Positions 38,420 to 52,800 of a stretch of 64,000 nt of DNA are shown here, one piece after another. Positions within the stretch are counted from its first letter, which is position 1. Every line of letters begins with the position of its first letter. Origin of the DNA: Apostichopus japonicus (taxonomy: Eukaryota; Echinodermata; Holothuroidea; Aspidochirotida; Stichopodidae); NCBI RefSeq assembly GCF_037975245.1, contig NC_092562.1, forward strand, positions 27,643,554-27,707,553. Direction: 5' to 3'. Both the position numbers and the translations under genes were made by a program. The notes under the pieces were generated by a model, which saw only the letters and a list, made by a program, of their open reading frames with translations, had not been told where the DNA came from and did no database searches.

Positions 38420-41400
38420 CTAAAATAAAATTGCTTAACTATCTGAAATGATCGATTGACAAAACTACTGTTAATATAACTGCTTGATTGAAACAGGTAA
38501 CTGCTTTTAATTTTACTCTTTTCAAGAGGTAATTTCTCAACAGCATTGTTCCTCATTAAGCATGATGGTAATAAATTAGTTACCCAAAAATATGCTACTG
38601 ATGACCTCTGACCTACTTACATATATTGTTAATTTTGCCTCTTGACAAACTTATATAATTTAAGCCAAAACTGATGGAATTCTCAAAAGAGCCAACAGGA
38701 GAGATGCAGGTTGCATCATTCATTCTTTTAACTGCTGATACGTATGTGATCTTTGATATACTGTTCCTGTGCACTTTCTTTCATCTCACTACTAACTGAT
38801 GTATTTTATCAAATTCGGTGAAACACCTCTGTGAAGAGAACATCATATTGCAGTCATATTCACATATCCAACCTACAAGCTCAATATTTGTCACATGAGG
38901 GCAGGTTTCGGTTTAGGCAACGAACTGACAAGGGAAAGCATTACATATTGAACACGCAACATAAACAATCAAAAAATACACTGACATGAAGATTACTTCA
39001 TGCAGTATGAATTGTTTTTCTAAAGGAAACAAACGATTTTAATTTGACAAACCTGCCAGGATATGGTAAGCCGATCTTTTTCCCCTTTAAACGTTACCAG
39101 TTCCAAATTGTTAGGACTACCTGGAACTATGAGTAGAATATGAGATATTCTCATCAGTAACACTAGAACAGGATCATTAATCCAGCAAATCTTGTGTGGA
39201 ATTAAAATTTGTTATATGATCTGTATTAAAATACAGGAATTGGGAATTTAGCAGGCAAGCAACTCCTTACAAGCAGCACAAAGTTAAATAAAATGTATTT
39301 AAAATAACTTTCATTGTCAATTGAACATCCAACTGAGGTTCTGTTTAGACTATGGACCCTAAATCTGTAAATATTACCAAATACTTGGACTAAGCTTGTA
39401 TAGGTATGTTAGTACAGTGATCATAAAGGTGGCCATTGTATAGCGATGAATTTCTACTGATATCAGATTGTATTTCCTCAAGACCGATTACTGTTGGTTT
39501 CCTACATGTGCTAAGCGGTGACAGATTGCTGTTGTCATATGCACAAACAAGAATCCCAACGTATGTAATTAGTTACATCCAGCTGCAATGGAACCCAATA
39601 TATTACAAAGGTCAAGTGACAATGTCCATATTTCTTTGCAGTCATAATATGAAAGTCTGTTTTGTTTGCTTACCTATTGTATATCTAAGCGAGGAACAGC
39701 AGGAAACAAAATAAACGAATTGTCAACATATAAAAACCAACTTGAAAGTAAAAGCACTGCAACAGCAGGTACAACGTATTTGCATTCATATATTGCAGTG
39801 ATCAGTAATGTTTTGCATTCTCAAAATCATCTTGAATACCTGTACAAGTGGTTTTAACAACCCGTTCTGGACTCTTTGGACCTTCTTTATTCCCTTCTAT
39901 AACTACAGATACACTAAATGAGTAGTTTGTATCTGGAGTGAGGTCACTGAAGGTAAAATTGAGGGTCTGTACAGGATCCGAGCTACCGGGTATCCACTCC
40001 GTGGCTGAAGAATTCTTATGGTATGGCATGTAACCAATGACTGGTTGGTTCCTTGCATTGGTGTCCCCATCCCAGGCTGACCAGCTGATGGTTATTGATA
40101 AACTCCCTTTTATCACTTCTTCTGGAGCAGAGGTTAGAAGGGCTACAAGTAAATATATCAAAACACTTCATAAGGCACCCATGTGCTACATAATATTTAT
40201 ACTGCCAGCAGTTCATTATAGTTGAGAACCAGGCATGTAATAACATGGGTCAAAATAGATACGAACTATACAGATATACTGCTACACACTATAGCTACAT
40301 TTGGATTTATTTGTGGGAACAACAGCAGCTAATAACTGAAGAATAAGAGTAATTGATATTATTGATAATATTTTAGATAATATTAATGCAAATGTGCAAT
40401 AGTATTTCCTTATTCTACAATTGCAACAATTCAAGTTACCTTCCTGACAAATACTCCCTGTCCATCCACTCGTACAATCTGTTGTACCTCCTGTACAGGT
40501 TCCTGTAAATCTGTCACATTCTCCCGACTGACAATGACAGGTATTATCACAGTTGGCTCCAAATGTTCTTGCACCACACTCTGATGTCAGAAAGAAGGTT
40601 TATCGGTAATGAAATATCTTTCCATAGAAATGAAATACTTTAATCTTATCAACTAAAACAATGTAAGTATACAAACAGTACGTGAAACTATTTGCATTGA
40701 TAACTAGTGACATTTTTGTTAAAAGAAGCTATACTTTCCAGTAAAGTTATGTTTGCTAACTTACCTTGATGACAACTACTGCCTCTCCATCCACTCATAC
40801 AGTCTGGTGTACTTCCTGTACAGATTCCTGTAAACCTGTCACATTCTCTTGACTGGCAATGACAGGTATCATCACAGTTGGATCCAAATGTTCCTGTACC
40901 ACACACTGATGGCAAAAAAAAAGTTTATCAGTAATGAACATATTTCATAGAAATGCAATACCTGTTAATCTTATCAAGCAAAACAATGTCAGTATACAAA
41001 CTGTATTCAAAACTATTTGCATTTATAACAAGACACAGTTTGATTAAAAGAAGCTACACTTTCCAGTTCAGTTATGTTTGCTAACCTACCTTGATGACAA
41101 CTACTACCTCTCCACCCACTCATACAGTCTGTTGTACGTCCTGTACAGGTTCCTGTAAATCTGTCACATTCTCCTGACTGACAATGACAGGTATTATCAC
41201 AGTTGGCTCCAAATGTTCTTGCACCACACTCTGATGGTAAAAAGAAAGTTTATCGGTAATGACATATCTATCCATTAAAATGAAATACTTTAATCTTATC
41301 AACCAAAACAATATAAGCATAAAAACAGTATGTGAAACTATTTGCATTGATAAGAAGTGACATTTTTATTAAAATAAACTACACTTTCCAGTTCAGTTAT

Positions 41401-44400
41401 GTTTGCTAACTTACCTTGATGACAACTACTACCTCTCCATCCACTCATACAGTCAGTTGTACGTCCTGTACAGATTCCTGTAAATTTGTCACATTCTCCT
41501 GACTGACAATGACAGGTATTATCACAGTTGGCTCCAAATGTTCTTGCACCACACTCTGATGGTAAAAAGAAAGTATATCGGTAATGAAATATCTATCCAT
41601 GAAAATGAAATACTTTAATCTTATCAACCAAAACAATATAAGCATAAAAACAGTATGTGAAACTATTTGCATTGATAAGAAGTGACATTTTTATTAAAAT
41701 AAACTACACTTTCCAGTTCAGTTACGTTTGCTAACTTACCTTCATGACAACTACTACCTCTCCATCCACTGATACAGTCAGTTTTACGTCCTGTACAGAT
41801 TCCTGTAAATCTATCACATTCTCTAGACTGACAGTGACAGGTATTATCACAGTTGGATCCAAATGTTCCTGCAACACACTCTGATGGTGAAAAATATTCA
41901 AAAGGATTGTGAAAGAAAAATTAAAGGTTTTTTTTTATAAATCTATTTGACAACTTCCAGATACAACAGAATATTAAAAATGAATGTATCATTATTTTAA
42001 CATTACTAAATCTAAGTCTTTCCATTGTCACGAAGGTACATTTTATCCAACTTACCTTGTTGACACGTTCTCCCTCTCCATCCATTAGTACAGCCGGTTG
42101 GAGCTCCTGTACAAAACCCTGTAACTGTGTTACATTCTCCTGAGCGACAATTACAGGTATGTTGACAATTGGTTCCAAACTTTCCTGCAACACATGCTAA
42201 TGTAACAAATAAATATTTAATCAATAAAAGAAGTTACCAAGCATGTATCTGAAATTAGGATCCATTATTACATTTCATATCACAATGTTAAATTCATGGT
42301 TGGATGGATAATTATTCAGGTAACAGTACACTTAGCTTGACAAGTACTACCTCGCCATCCATTAGTACAGCCTGTTGGAGTTCCTGTGCGCTGCCCCGTA
42401 TGTCTGTTATATGTTGCAGAGCGACAGTGACATGTCTGTCAGCAATATATTCCACATTTTCTTCAAACATTCTGATGTAAGAAATAAGTTAATTTACTGA
42501 TAACTTAGGTTACATTGTTTACCTTTACTTAATGCACAAACCAATGTCAGACGAATATCCTGCAAGTAAAAGTACTTACCCTGACAATTAGTCCCTGCCC
42601 ATCCACTACTACAGCCTCGTGGTGATGCTGTACAGACTCCTGTATATCTGTTACACTGCCCAGACAGACAGTGACAGGTCTGTAGGCAGCTGGCTCCATA
42701 CGTTCCTCGGTTACACGCTATAAGTAACAAAGAAATGCACCTTATGAAGTCAATAAAGCAACATACTGTGATATAAAAATAAAGAAGCAAAAGCATAGGA
42801 CTAAATAAAAGAGCTGTGATAATTGAAAAGGACATCTAAACTAACAAGAATACAAAAATGCATTGTGGTTTCGATGACTTAACATGAGCAGTTTTCTTCA
42901 TGAATCTGACGTAGTGTAAAGTGAGGGTGTACATGTTTACAAGGGTTTCAAGATTTGACCATGTTGACCCCAAATGACCTTGCCCTACATTAAAAACAAT
43001 AGCCTTCTTTTAAAGAATGTAGTACTTCAACACACTAGATATGGCGTCTGCCCAAGCTTCTAGTATTGACAAATGTGATTACAAGGTTTTCACAATTTGA
43101 CACCTGGTGAACCCAAATGACCTCTGAGCTCTGCCAAAAACAAAATGTGGTACTTCTTAACACTAACTATGATTTTGGTCCGAACTTCCCTTCTTGAGAT
43201 ATCCTGTTTACAAGGTTTTCACAATATAACCCCTGGTGACCCCAAATGACATTTGACCTCCGCCGAAAACAATAGGCTACTTGTACTCGATGAGGTATAT
43301 TACTACACTAAATATGAAGTTTGTCTGACTTCCCATCTTGAGATATCCTGTTTACAAGGTTTTCAAAATTTAACCCATGGTGACCCCGAATGACATGTGA
43401 CCTTGACCAAAAACAATAAGCTGCTTGTACCCAATGTGGCACTTGTATACATCAATTAGAAGATTTGTCTGGCTTTCTCTTCTTGAGATATCGTGTTTAC
43501 AGGCTGGGCGTCAAAAACGCACACACGCACATATGCCATCATGAATGCATATGTTACGATTATAATTGAAACCAATAAAAAGGGTTTTTTTTAAGATAAA
43601 GACAGACTGTATGCTAATGAAAATAAAACCCTACAGCTTATAATGACAACATAACTACCATTTTAATAGTGACGTAAAAGACCATAAAGGTGGTGGAGTA
43701 TTGATTTCATTATGCAATCAATTCCACTCCTTAGGAAGGCCACATATCAATTGTGTATATGTATGTTTCAATTGTCTTTGTGTTACACAAGTTGCAGGTG
43801 CATGCATCTGACATCTTTTTATGGGGTTTCTCATACAAATACACATAATTGCACATAATTTGTAGTAACAACCTCTCCTTATACCCAAACAAGTAAAGGG
43901 ATGATTAAAAGTCAAATGTGACAATCTTTACATTCCTAAGTTGTGAGGGAGGAGGCAATTTAATTCACAGTATACCAACATTTAATATCAAATAAGTTGG
44001 TTGTGCCCCCCCCCCCCAAAGATACCTTAACAATTACAAGATGTAAGACAACATTTCAAATTCAATGGAACTCACTACAACATCATCTTTACCAGAACTA
44101 TAATGCTGCCCTCTCCCACTTTCGAAAACATGTGGTAAATATCAAGATAAGACCAGTCTGTAAAGCTCCGTTGTATGAAGCTTCGGCAGAAGCTATTCAC
44201 ACTTGCAAGCAGAAATTTAATACAGTATCATGGATTGTTTACATTCCCGACTAATGAAGCTTGCACCATCAAGTGAATCTGAGACTGAGAAACAAACACT
44301 TTACTCAAACATAGACCTACTAGCCATGAAACTTTTCACAGTACTGCATCAATTGCAGAGTATGACTCATCACCATGTAGGCCTATAGTAAAACACATAA

Positions 44401-46777
44401 TGCCAAGAACAAACGTGTGGACAAAGGCACAGCGGGTTTATAAATCAATTTACGTTTTTCCATCAACATCATATATACGAAACACATTATTATAAGAACA
44501 TATACTTCCTTGTGAATAGTATAAGGTAATTTAAGGTTTCTGAGCTTCCTTGCCAATGAACAATATTCATGATTTCACTGTCAATCACGCATTCAGCAAC
44601 ACCTCAACACCTCTCCATTGAATTACAAAATGGCTAAACCTGCTAAAATGAGTTAAACGGCAGTCTTCAAAATGGAGCCTAATATTTCTATTCAACATAC
44701 ATGTTTACACCGTTCTTAATTCCCTCAAGAATATGTTCCAAGAGCTGAGAGAATTTATCACATTTAATGTTTTTATACATCAATAGCTGTAATTTCGGTA
44801 TACTAACGTTCATTACAGTTGAGTCCTTTCCAGCCAGTGTTGCATCTGCAGCCAAATGGATGAACCAGACAAAATAGGTAATGACGGCATCGATTGGGCT
44901 CATCAGTGTCACTACAACGGAATTCACAGGTATGTCCAAACCTATTACCACCACAAGCTAAAAGAGAGGCAGACATAAATTTATCTGAATGTATCAGTCT
45001 CTTCATTGGCACAACTATTTTACTGCAATGAAACTGCAGCCGATATTTTTGGGGAGTTTTACAATCAATTTTACCAAAAATAATAAGTTTTGAAATAAGA
45101 TTACAGTTGACCTAGCTCCGAAGCCCTCCTAGATTTAACATGAAATTATTAGGGTGATTAATCAAATCAAGGTATCTTTTTATAAAGCCTATATATATAT
45201 ATCAGAGTTGTCAACAAGTCCCTAGCTGCAAGTTTCAAGTCAAGTCTTTACCAGCAAGTCTCAAGTCAAGTCTCAAGTCACCTTGAAAATTTTGAGCGAG
45301 TCTCAAGTCAAGTCTCAAGTCTTTGGAGGTCGAGTCTCGAGTCAAGTCTCAAGTCCCTATGAGCAAGTCCCAAGTCAAGTCTCAAGTCTTTAAAGTTTGA
45401 ATACAATGATGCAGGCTACGAATAATGTAACAGTGTTCCAGGAATTATGTGGTATAAATTAAACAGCCGAATGGCAAAACCGGGGCACACGCCACGGAAC
45501 AAATTACCTCAAAATTTGCTAGCCACTGTTTTATTGAAAAAGGCCAACTTTCAGCCAAACAGCAGCCCTGGATGGAATATTCAACCAAGCCAATGGTAGT
45601 TATGGTAACGCCTGTAGTCGTCGTTGGGCGCTCGTAATTCGAGCGTACACGCAGGGCCGTCTTAACGCATGGGCCCACTGGGCCCTGGCCCAGGGCCCCG
45701 CGATGTCAGGGGCCCCGCAATCACAGTAACCCCCCTGTCTTAATCTGGGAGGAAAACTTATTGAATAGGCCATTATGCCTGATTGAATTCGATACTTGAC
45801 AACTTGTGACGAGAGTTGGTGAAACACTTGAGAGTTTGACATTAAATATTCAAATCTGAGTTGGCAACCCTGGAATATACAATGCCCCGAAGGCTTACAC
45901 AGAGAAACTGTTACTCCGTAACTATAAGAAAGAGGAAATTGCCTCAGCCACGAAAGGCATAAAATTTGAAAACCGTGGGCAATACCTCACTACCAAACCT
46001 AAACAAAAGTAAAAACCACTTGTGTTCAAGCTCACCTTTACACCCCATATCAAAACCACGCATTTGAAAACAAAAAAAAAAAAACACTTTAGAAACATTG
46101 GCACTTAATCTCGCAACACGCAACAATTATCCAAACTGTTTCCAAAAGAACCGATTCTAGCCTACAATTGGGCCCAAAATCTCAAAGATTTACTTGTTAA
46201 CTCAAGGTTTCGTACTAACGAAGAATCAGCTGACTCTCAAGGTTCACACGAAGCTCTTTTAGATGCTCTTATAGCTGCACCATGAGTCCATAAAAACTTG
46301 TACACAGAAAATAGATGCATTTTGAGAATGAGACGCCCAATTTTTCAAGCAACTTTTTTCGAACTCACTTGATTGATGGGCCCCGCTCCATTGCCGGGCC
46401 CAGGGCCCGGTGATCACTTAAGACGGCCCTGCGCACACGAAACCATAATTATTTATTGTCGATATCAACTTATGAAGTTATTTAATGATTAGAAAATTGT
46501 GAAATACAAACAAGTCTCTAGTAGAAAAACCGAGTCTTTTAAAGGCAAGTCTCAAGTCAAGTCCCAAGTCTTTGCTAACTTTTTGGGCAAGTCTCAAGTC
46601 AAGTCCCAAGTCTCTGACAGCCGAGTCTCGAGTCGAGTCTCAAGTCCTAAAATTTGCGACTCGAGTCCCCAACTCTGATATATATATATATACATACATA
46701 TATATATATACATATATATATATACATATATATATACATATATACATATAAACATATATATATATATATACATATAA

Positions 46778-46810
<33 letters not shown>

Positions 46811-49800
46811 CAAGAGACGAACAAGACCAAATTTATGACAAGTCTTTTTGAAGAGTTCCATACTAGAATATATCAATTGGCGATTTCAATTCCAACCTAG
46901 CGACTAAACAGAGACAAACTGTGGTCCGTACCACAAACGGGAACAGAAGTACAGTGCGGCTGCTGAGCACAGACTATTTAATACAGAACTTACTTTTGCA
47001 TTTATCTGAATATTTTAGCATTCCATTGTCACCTTGCAATTGATGAAAGAGAGATTACTGTGATAGATTTAGCCATTTCGTAAAAAAGTTGCATTTTTGT
47101 TCACTCAAACAATTATATGCATGCAAATTACACCTTTCGCATTCATATCTAAGACTCAACCAAGCAAATCATCTCTATCACGTGATGCCAGACAATAACA
47201 AATGCTCATGTCTCGTTCATATTATACGTACATTGATGTATTACTGTATACTACTTGATGTAACTGAACCATGCTGAAAACCTATTTGATATTTCCTGTA
47301 CTATCATGCCTTATACCTTACATTTATTAAACTATTAAATGAACAGCAGATAAATATTATAAATGACAAATGTACAAAACCTACCACACGAAATGTCATT
47401 ATATTCCTATAACATTGAAAGCTACACATTTTAAGTACAATTCTTCGGCCGAAAGCAGTCCCGGTTGATCTGGGTCAATTAATTATTTTCTGAATGTTCT
47501 TGATTAAGAGATCATTGAGCATTTTCTCAGTAAAACTTGCCAAATATTAGAGTAAATGATGATCAATTTAATGAGACACTGAGATATTCAGAGACTCAAA
47601 TTCACATAAACAGGTCAGTGTAGGATGCAAGTACAGTATGTGTTACAAGCAGAAGCATTGGCTTAATGCTTATTGGATTTCAATTTTGACGTTATAGAGT
47701 TACAGCATGGTCAGACTTCAGAATTTTCATTTCTTGATTGAGAGCAGCAAGGAAAACAAGTTCCTATCAGCTTCCTTAATCGCTACTAGAGATATTTAGT
47801 CTTTCCAATTTGCCGTTGTGTCAATTATGTTACTTCATCAAAAAAATATATAAAGATTTAATTTTAATTTTACATGCCTTTTGACATAGTAGGTTTTAAA
47901 TATTTGAACATCATGGTAAGTGGTTTTATGTTACAATTATCCTAATCCACGCCAAGAAAGAATCAGCAATACATTACTCTTAATCTGTGAAAATTTATCT
48001 TTACAATATTTAAAAAGTTTTTAAACTGCATACTCTTACCAATCTGACAGTTGTTTCCTTTAAATCCAGGAGCACAAATACAGTTTCCAGTGACTTCATC
48101 ACAAATGCCTCCGTTATAACAAACTCTGCAGACTCCAGAGCAACTATTTCCCAGGTCCCATCTGCCTTCTGGGCATGCTGATTTTGAGATTCACAGGGAA
48201 ACAGGTCAACACACAAATTACAAAGATAATAACATATATTAAATAATGAGAACTTTTTATACAATATATGCCTAATAATGAGTTATACCACTGATTCTTG
48301 TTACTGTAGTTTCAAAACTTTTTACAAAATTCGGCAATGTTGTTACTGCTATATGATTTCAAATGTAGCATCCTGTGGTTGCATGCCCAAAAGCCTTATC
48401 GACCCCTAATAATAGCAATAAAAACATCATTGTGTATATTCCTTATGCCCACACAAAGCTTTGTTATGAGTCATGCTCACATGTTTGCCTTGTCAAATGT
48501 TCTGACAATAGCATTTAACTACGTCTATGTTTGCCTTGTCAAATGTTCTGACAACAGCATTAGACTAACTCTAGTCGTAACCTGCAGAAAACGAACTACA
48601 CCAAAGAGGGGAACAAGCGGAAGTTGTTTACAATGAAGTCATAGTAACGGCAGTTAAACACGCTCAGTGACAACATTACTGAAATCCCATACATAGTCAG
48701 GTGGCTTAGCGACAATTTTCAGGCTTAACGTTACCGGCTGGACAAAAGTACCAAATTTGGCATGATGTTTCTTTTCGACCTATATATTAATTTTATCCGT
48801 GGAACCCACTTGATCGGCTCCGATTTTCCAAGATGGCGGCCAAAATTCAAGATGGCCGCCAGAAAAAAGGAAATGTCATATATCTGGCTGTAAAAATCGG
48901 AGATGAACAAATAAGGGGTCAATTCAGGTGTTTCCGGGGTCACTGAAACAGATGATGATCATGGCATGTTGCTTGAGCCACCCACTTTCAAGATGGCGAC
49001 CAAAATCCAACATGGCCGCCAGAAAAAAAGGAAATGTCATATATCTGGCTGTAAAAATAAAAAATGAACAAATGAGGGGCCATTTTAGGTGTTTTCGGGG
49101 TTCACTGAAACAGATGATGGTCATGGCATGTTGCTTGGGCCACCCAATTCCAAGATGGCGGCCAGAATCCAAGATGGCCCCCTGAAAGAAAAGGAAATTT
49201 CATATATATTTATTCCCCAGACACCCTGTGCCCTTTACTGATTGGGACCATCAAACCGTCCGTCCTCAAACGTGTAAATGAAACCCGGCTAGCACCCTGA
49301 CTATATGTTTTGGCTGGTATTCTAATTGTGTCACTTTGGCTCAGGAAGCCACTTAGGACTTATTGGGGAACTTTGAGGTGTGATCGACCGTGGATAGACA
49401 CTGTCGCAAAGCCCGTATTATATGGGAGTTACAAGTGTCATGTAAGACTGATTACATTGAGTCAACTATATAATAGGGTAACTTAAGGGAAAACCGACCA
49501 GATATGAATACCGACTCATTGAGAGATTTTGTACGATTGTGCACCCTTCATAAACACAACATCAATTGTGCGAACAACACACGCTAAGTCAGGTCACTAG
49601 GCATCTGAGACATTTAGGTTGTTCTTTTCTAACCTGTACTCCAGGGCTGCTGTTAGCGAGGATCTCCAGGAAGACTTGTTGTCTGGTAAAGATAAGCCCC
49701 CCCCCCCTCCTTCATAAACGCAACGTCAATTCTGCGAACAACACCCGCTAAGTCAGGTCACTAGTCATCTGAGGTCAACCAATAACACTTATAACCAAAA

Positions 49801-52800
49801 CAACAACAATAACAACCAATAACACCAATAACGAAGGCGTGAAACCATCATTCCCACACCAACCGGACAAAGGGACACTCCAGCAAAAGGTGTTGCATAA
49901 TCCTGATGGCTTTACAGCCCACACAGGGACAAATCCCATAACCTAATCGCCACCTGACTAAGCGAAAATGGTTAGTGATGAGGACCCCATGTACAATCCT
50001 CCTCGCCAAGTCCCGGAGACGGCTATCTAGTGACTTACAACACACAGACCACCACACATCTGGAGAGATTTGGCAAGCCGACGGGCACACAGGCGCGAGC
50101 ATTGAACATAACACAGAGGGGGCCACGTTCAACAGAACATCGGGCACACCCTCCTCTTTGATTCTACAAAGTGAGTCACCAATCTGAGTATACACCCCGA
50201 AGGGCGTTTCGCCTTTGGCCGGTTATTGGAAAAGGATCCGGGTCAGTAGTGGCGAAAAAGAAACCCACCCCAGAACCTAACAAAAAAGGCAAACGAGGGA
50301 TTCTCAAACGCAACGAAAAAACCTTTCAAAAGTAGGAAGCGCAGTTAAGATGGTAGGTGGACCAAACCATGCCCACCTGCTCAAGGGGGTCTTTTACAGA
50401 ACGGTCCTTTTGAAACGGTTTGGTTTGCACTTTCCCCAAATGAAATAAAAAATGATCCTCTCCAATCGCACCAAGGCATAATCCGGTGCAGCGATCACCG
50501 TTCCAGGATACCAAAGGAGAGGAACAATAAAACGATTGACAACTGTAACCTTCCCAGGGAGGGAGAGTCACCTCCGATTGAATGTGTCGAGCCTTGCCTC
50601 CACCTGATCAGCCTTCTCGGCCCAAGTGGTGGCCTCCGGGGCACCATAACCTAGCCAGATGCCGATTACCCTGATCATGACATCTGTCCAAGTAGCATCG
50701 AACGGGAGGGATTGGTTACGCCTACCTCCTGAACGCAGCCCTTTGGTCTTGGACTTGTTAAGTCTGGCACCAGTAGCCTCTTGGAAGGTGGCCAAAAGCT
50801 TCGATAAAGGCTTGAAGGAGATGAGGTCCGACACAATACAAGTGACGTCATCGGCATATTGCACGCATTTAACTCTAGCCCCGCCCGGTGCATTGAAAGG
50901 CCGAAACCCCAAGCATCTGTCCTGCGAGGTACTGAGCGTTTCGCTGAAGAGAACATACAACAACGGGGAGAGGGGACAAACCTGACGGACTCCCCTTCGA
51001 ACCGGGAAGGGACCAGAAGTAAGTTCGTTAACAGTGACCATGCTCGTGACGTCCATATATAGTAACGAGACCCAACGAATAAACACTGAGTTCAATCCGA
51101 AGGACACGCACAGCGCAAGTCTGGAGAGGACCTACAATATCCGGCATCACATCCGCTAAGCGATTTCCTAATGCTTTGGCCAGGATTTTGTAGTCCCGAT
51201 TTAACAGCGTTTTTGCACGCCTATTAGGGTCTAAGGGTCTTCCGACTTGGGGAATATTTCCAGCCCTCTGTGTTTGGCTCATGTAATTCAACTGGAAAGC
51301 GGTAGCGAACACGTCTCTAAAGTCCCCACCGAGAACCTCCCAGAAGGTCCTATAGAACTCAGCAGGGAGGCCATCGGGACCGGGGACTTTCCCTTCTTCA
51401 TCGCTGCTACCGCTGTCCAGAGCTCACCAACGGAGAGATTCGAACCCAAGCTATCGTTTTACTATGAGGGGGGGGGGGGCTTGTCTATACCAGACAACAA
51501 GTCTTCCTGGAGATCCTCGCTAACAGTAGCCCTGGAGTACAGGTTCGAAAAGACTACTTAAATACCTCAGATGCCTAGTGACCTGCTTAGCGTGTGTTGT
51601 TCGCACAATTGATGTTGTGTTTATGAAGGGTGCACAATCGTACAAATTCTCTCAATGAGTCGGTATTCACATCTGGTCAGTTTTCCCTCAGGTTACCGTA
51701 TTATATAGTTGACTCAATGTAATCAGTCTTACATGACACTCGTAACTCCCATATAATAACGGGCTTTGCGACAGTGTCTATCCACGGTCGATCACACCTC
51801 AAAGTTCCCCAATAAGTCCTAAGTGGCTTCCTGAACCAAACTGACACAATTAGAATACCAGCCATAACATATAATCAGGGTGCTAGCCCGGTTTCATTTA
51901 CACGTTTGAGGATGGAAGGTTTGATGGTCCCGATCAGAAAAGGGCACAGGGGTCTGGGGAATGAATATATATGAAATTTCCTTCTTTTCCAGGGGGCCAT
52001 CTTGAATTCTTGCCGCCATCTTGGAATTGGGTGGCCCAAGCAATATACCATGACCATCATCTGTTTCAGTGAGCTCGGAAACACCTTAATTGACCACTCA
52101 TTTGTTCATCTCCGATTTTTACAGCCAGATATATGACATTTCCTTTTTCTCTGGCGGCCATCTTGGATTTTGGTCGCCATCTTGGAAGTGGGTTACTCAA
52201 GCAACATGCCATGATCATCATCTGTTTCAGTGACCCCGGAAACACCTGAATTGACCACTCATTTGTTCATCTCCGATTTCTACAGCCAGATATATGACAT
52301 TGCCTTTTTTTCCGGCGGCCATCTTGGATTTTGGCCGCCATCTTGAAAAATCGGAACCGATAAAGTGGGTTCCACGGATAAAATCTATAGATAGGTCGAA
52401 AAGAAACTCCATGCCAAATTTGGTACTTTTGTCCGGCCGGTAACGTTAAAGTTGCTAAGCCACCTGACTAACAGTATGCCAATAACATTTAATGTACACG
52501 TTCAGCAGGAGTCCGCTACATAGACTGTACAAATGCATTAGGGCTACACTGTGACTAGCAATCACAGTGCAGTAGGATGCAGAGTGACTGAAAAGACTGT
52601 CTAGGTTTTGACTATTGTTACCTGCCATGCTGCACGGTATTTGCATGCTAACCTTATTTACACATGGACTTCATATTACTTGATTTTACAAGTTATCATG
52701 TAAGAAGCTATTAAGAACTTATCTCATCTTCTTTAGTGCTGGAACATCACTGATGGTGACATCAAATGGTGACTCAATTGAAATGTCAGTCCACATGCAC

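Noticed and set aside
40440-41880. Regular 325-bp repeats resembling an array of spaced repeats
   Set aside because: Repeat units are EGF exons with introns, far too long for CRISPR, and the genome is animal.
46594-46876. Y/I-rich frames on both strands
   Set aside because: Translate a TA-rich microsatellite.
48924-49185. Overlapping frames on both strands with repeated CFRG.LKQMM motifs
   Set aside because: They translate tandem repeats within the inverted-repeat arm.
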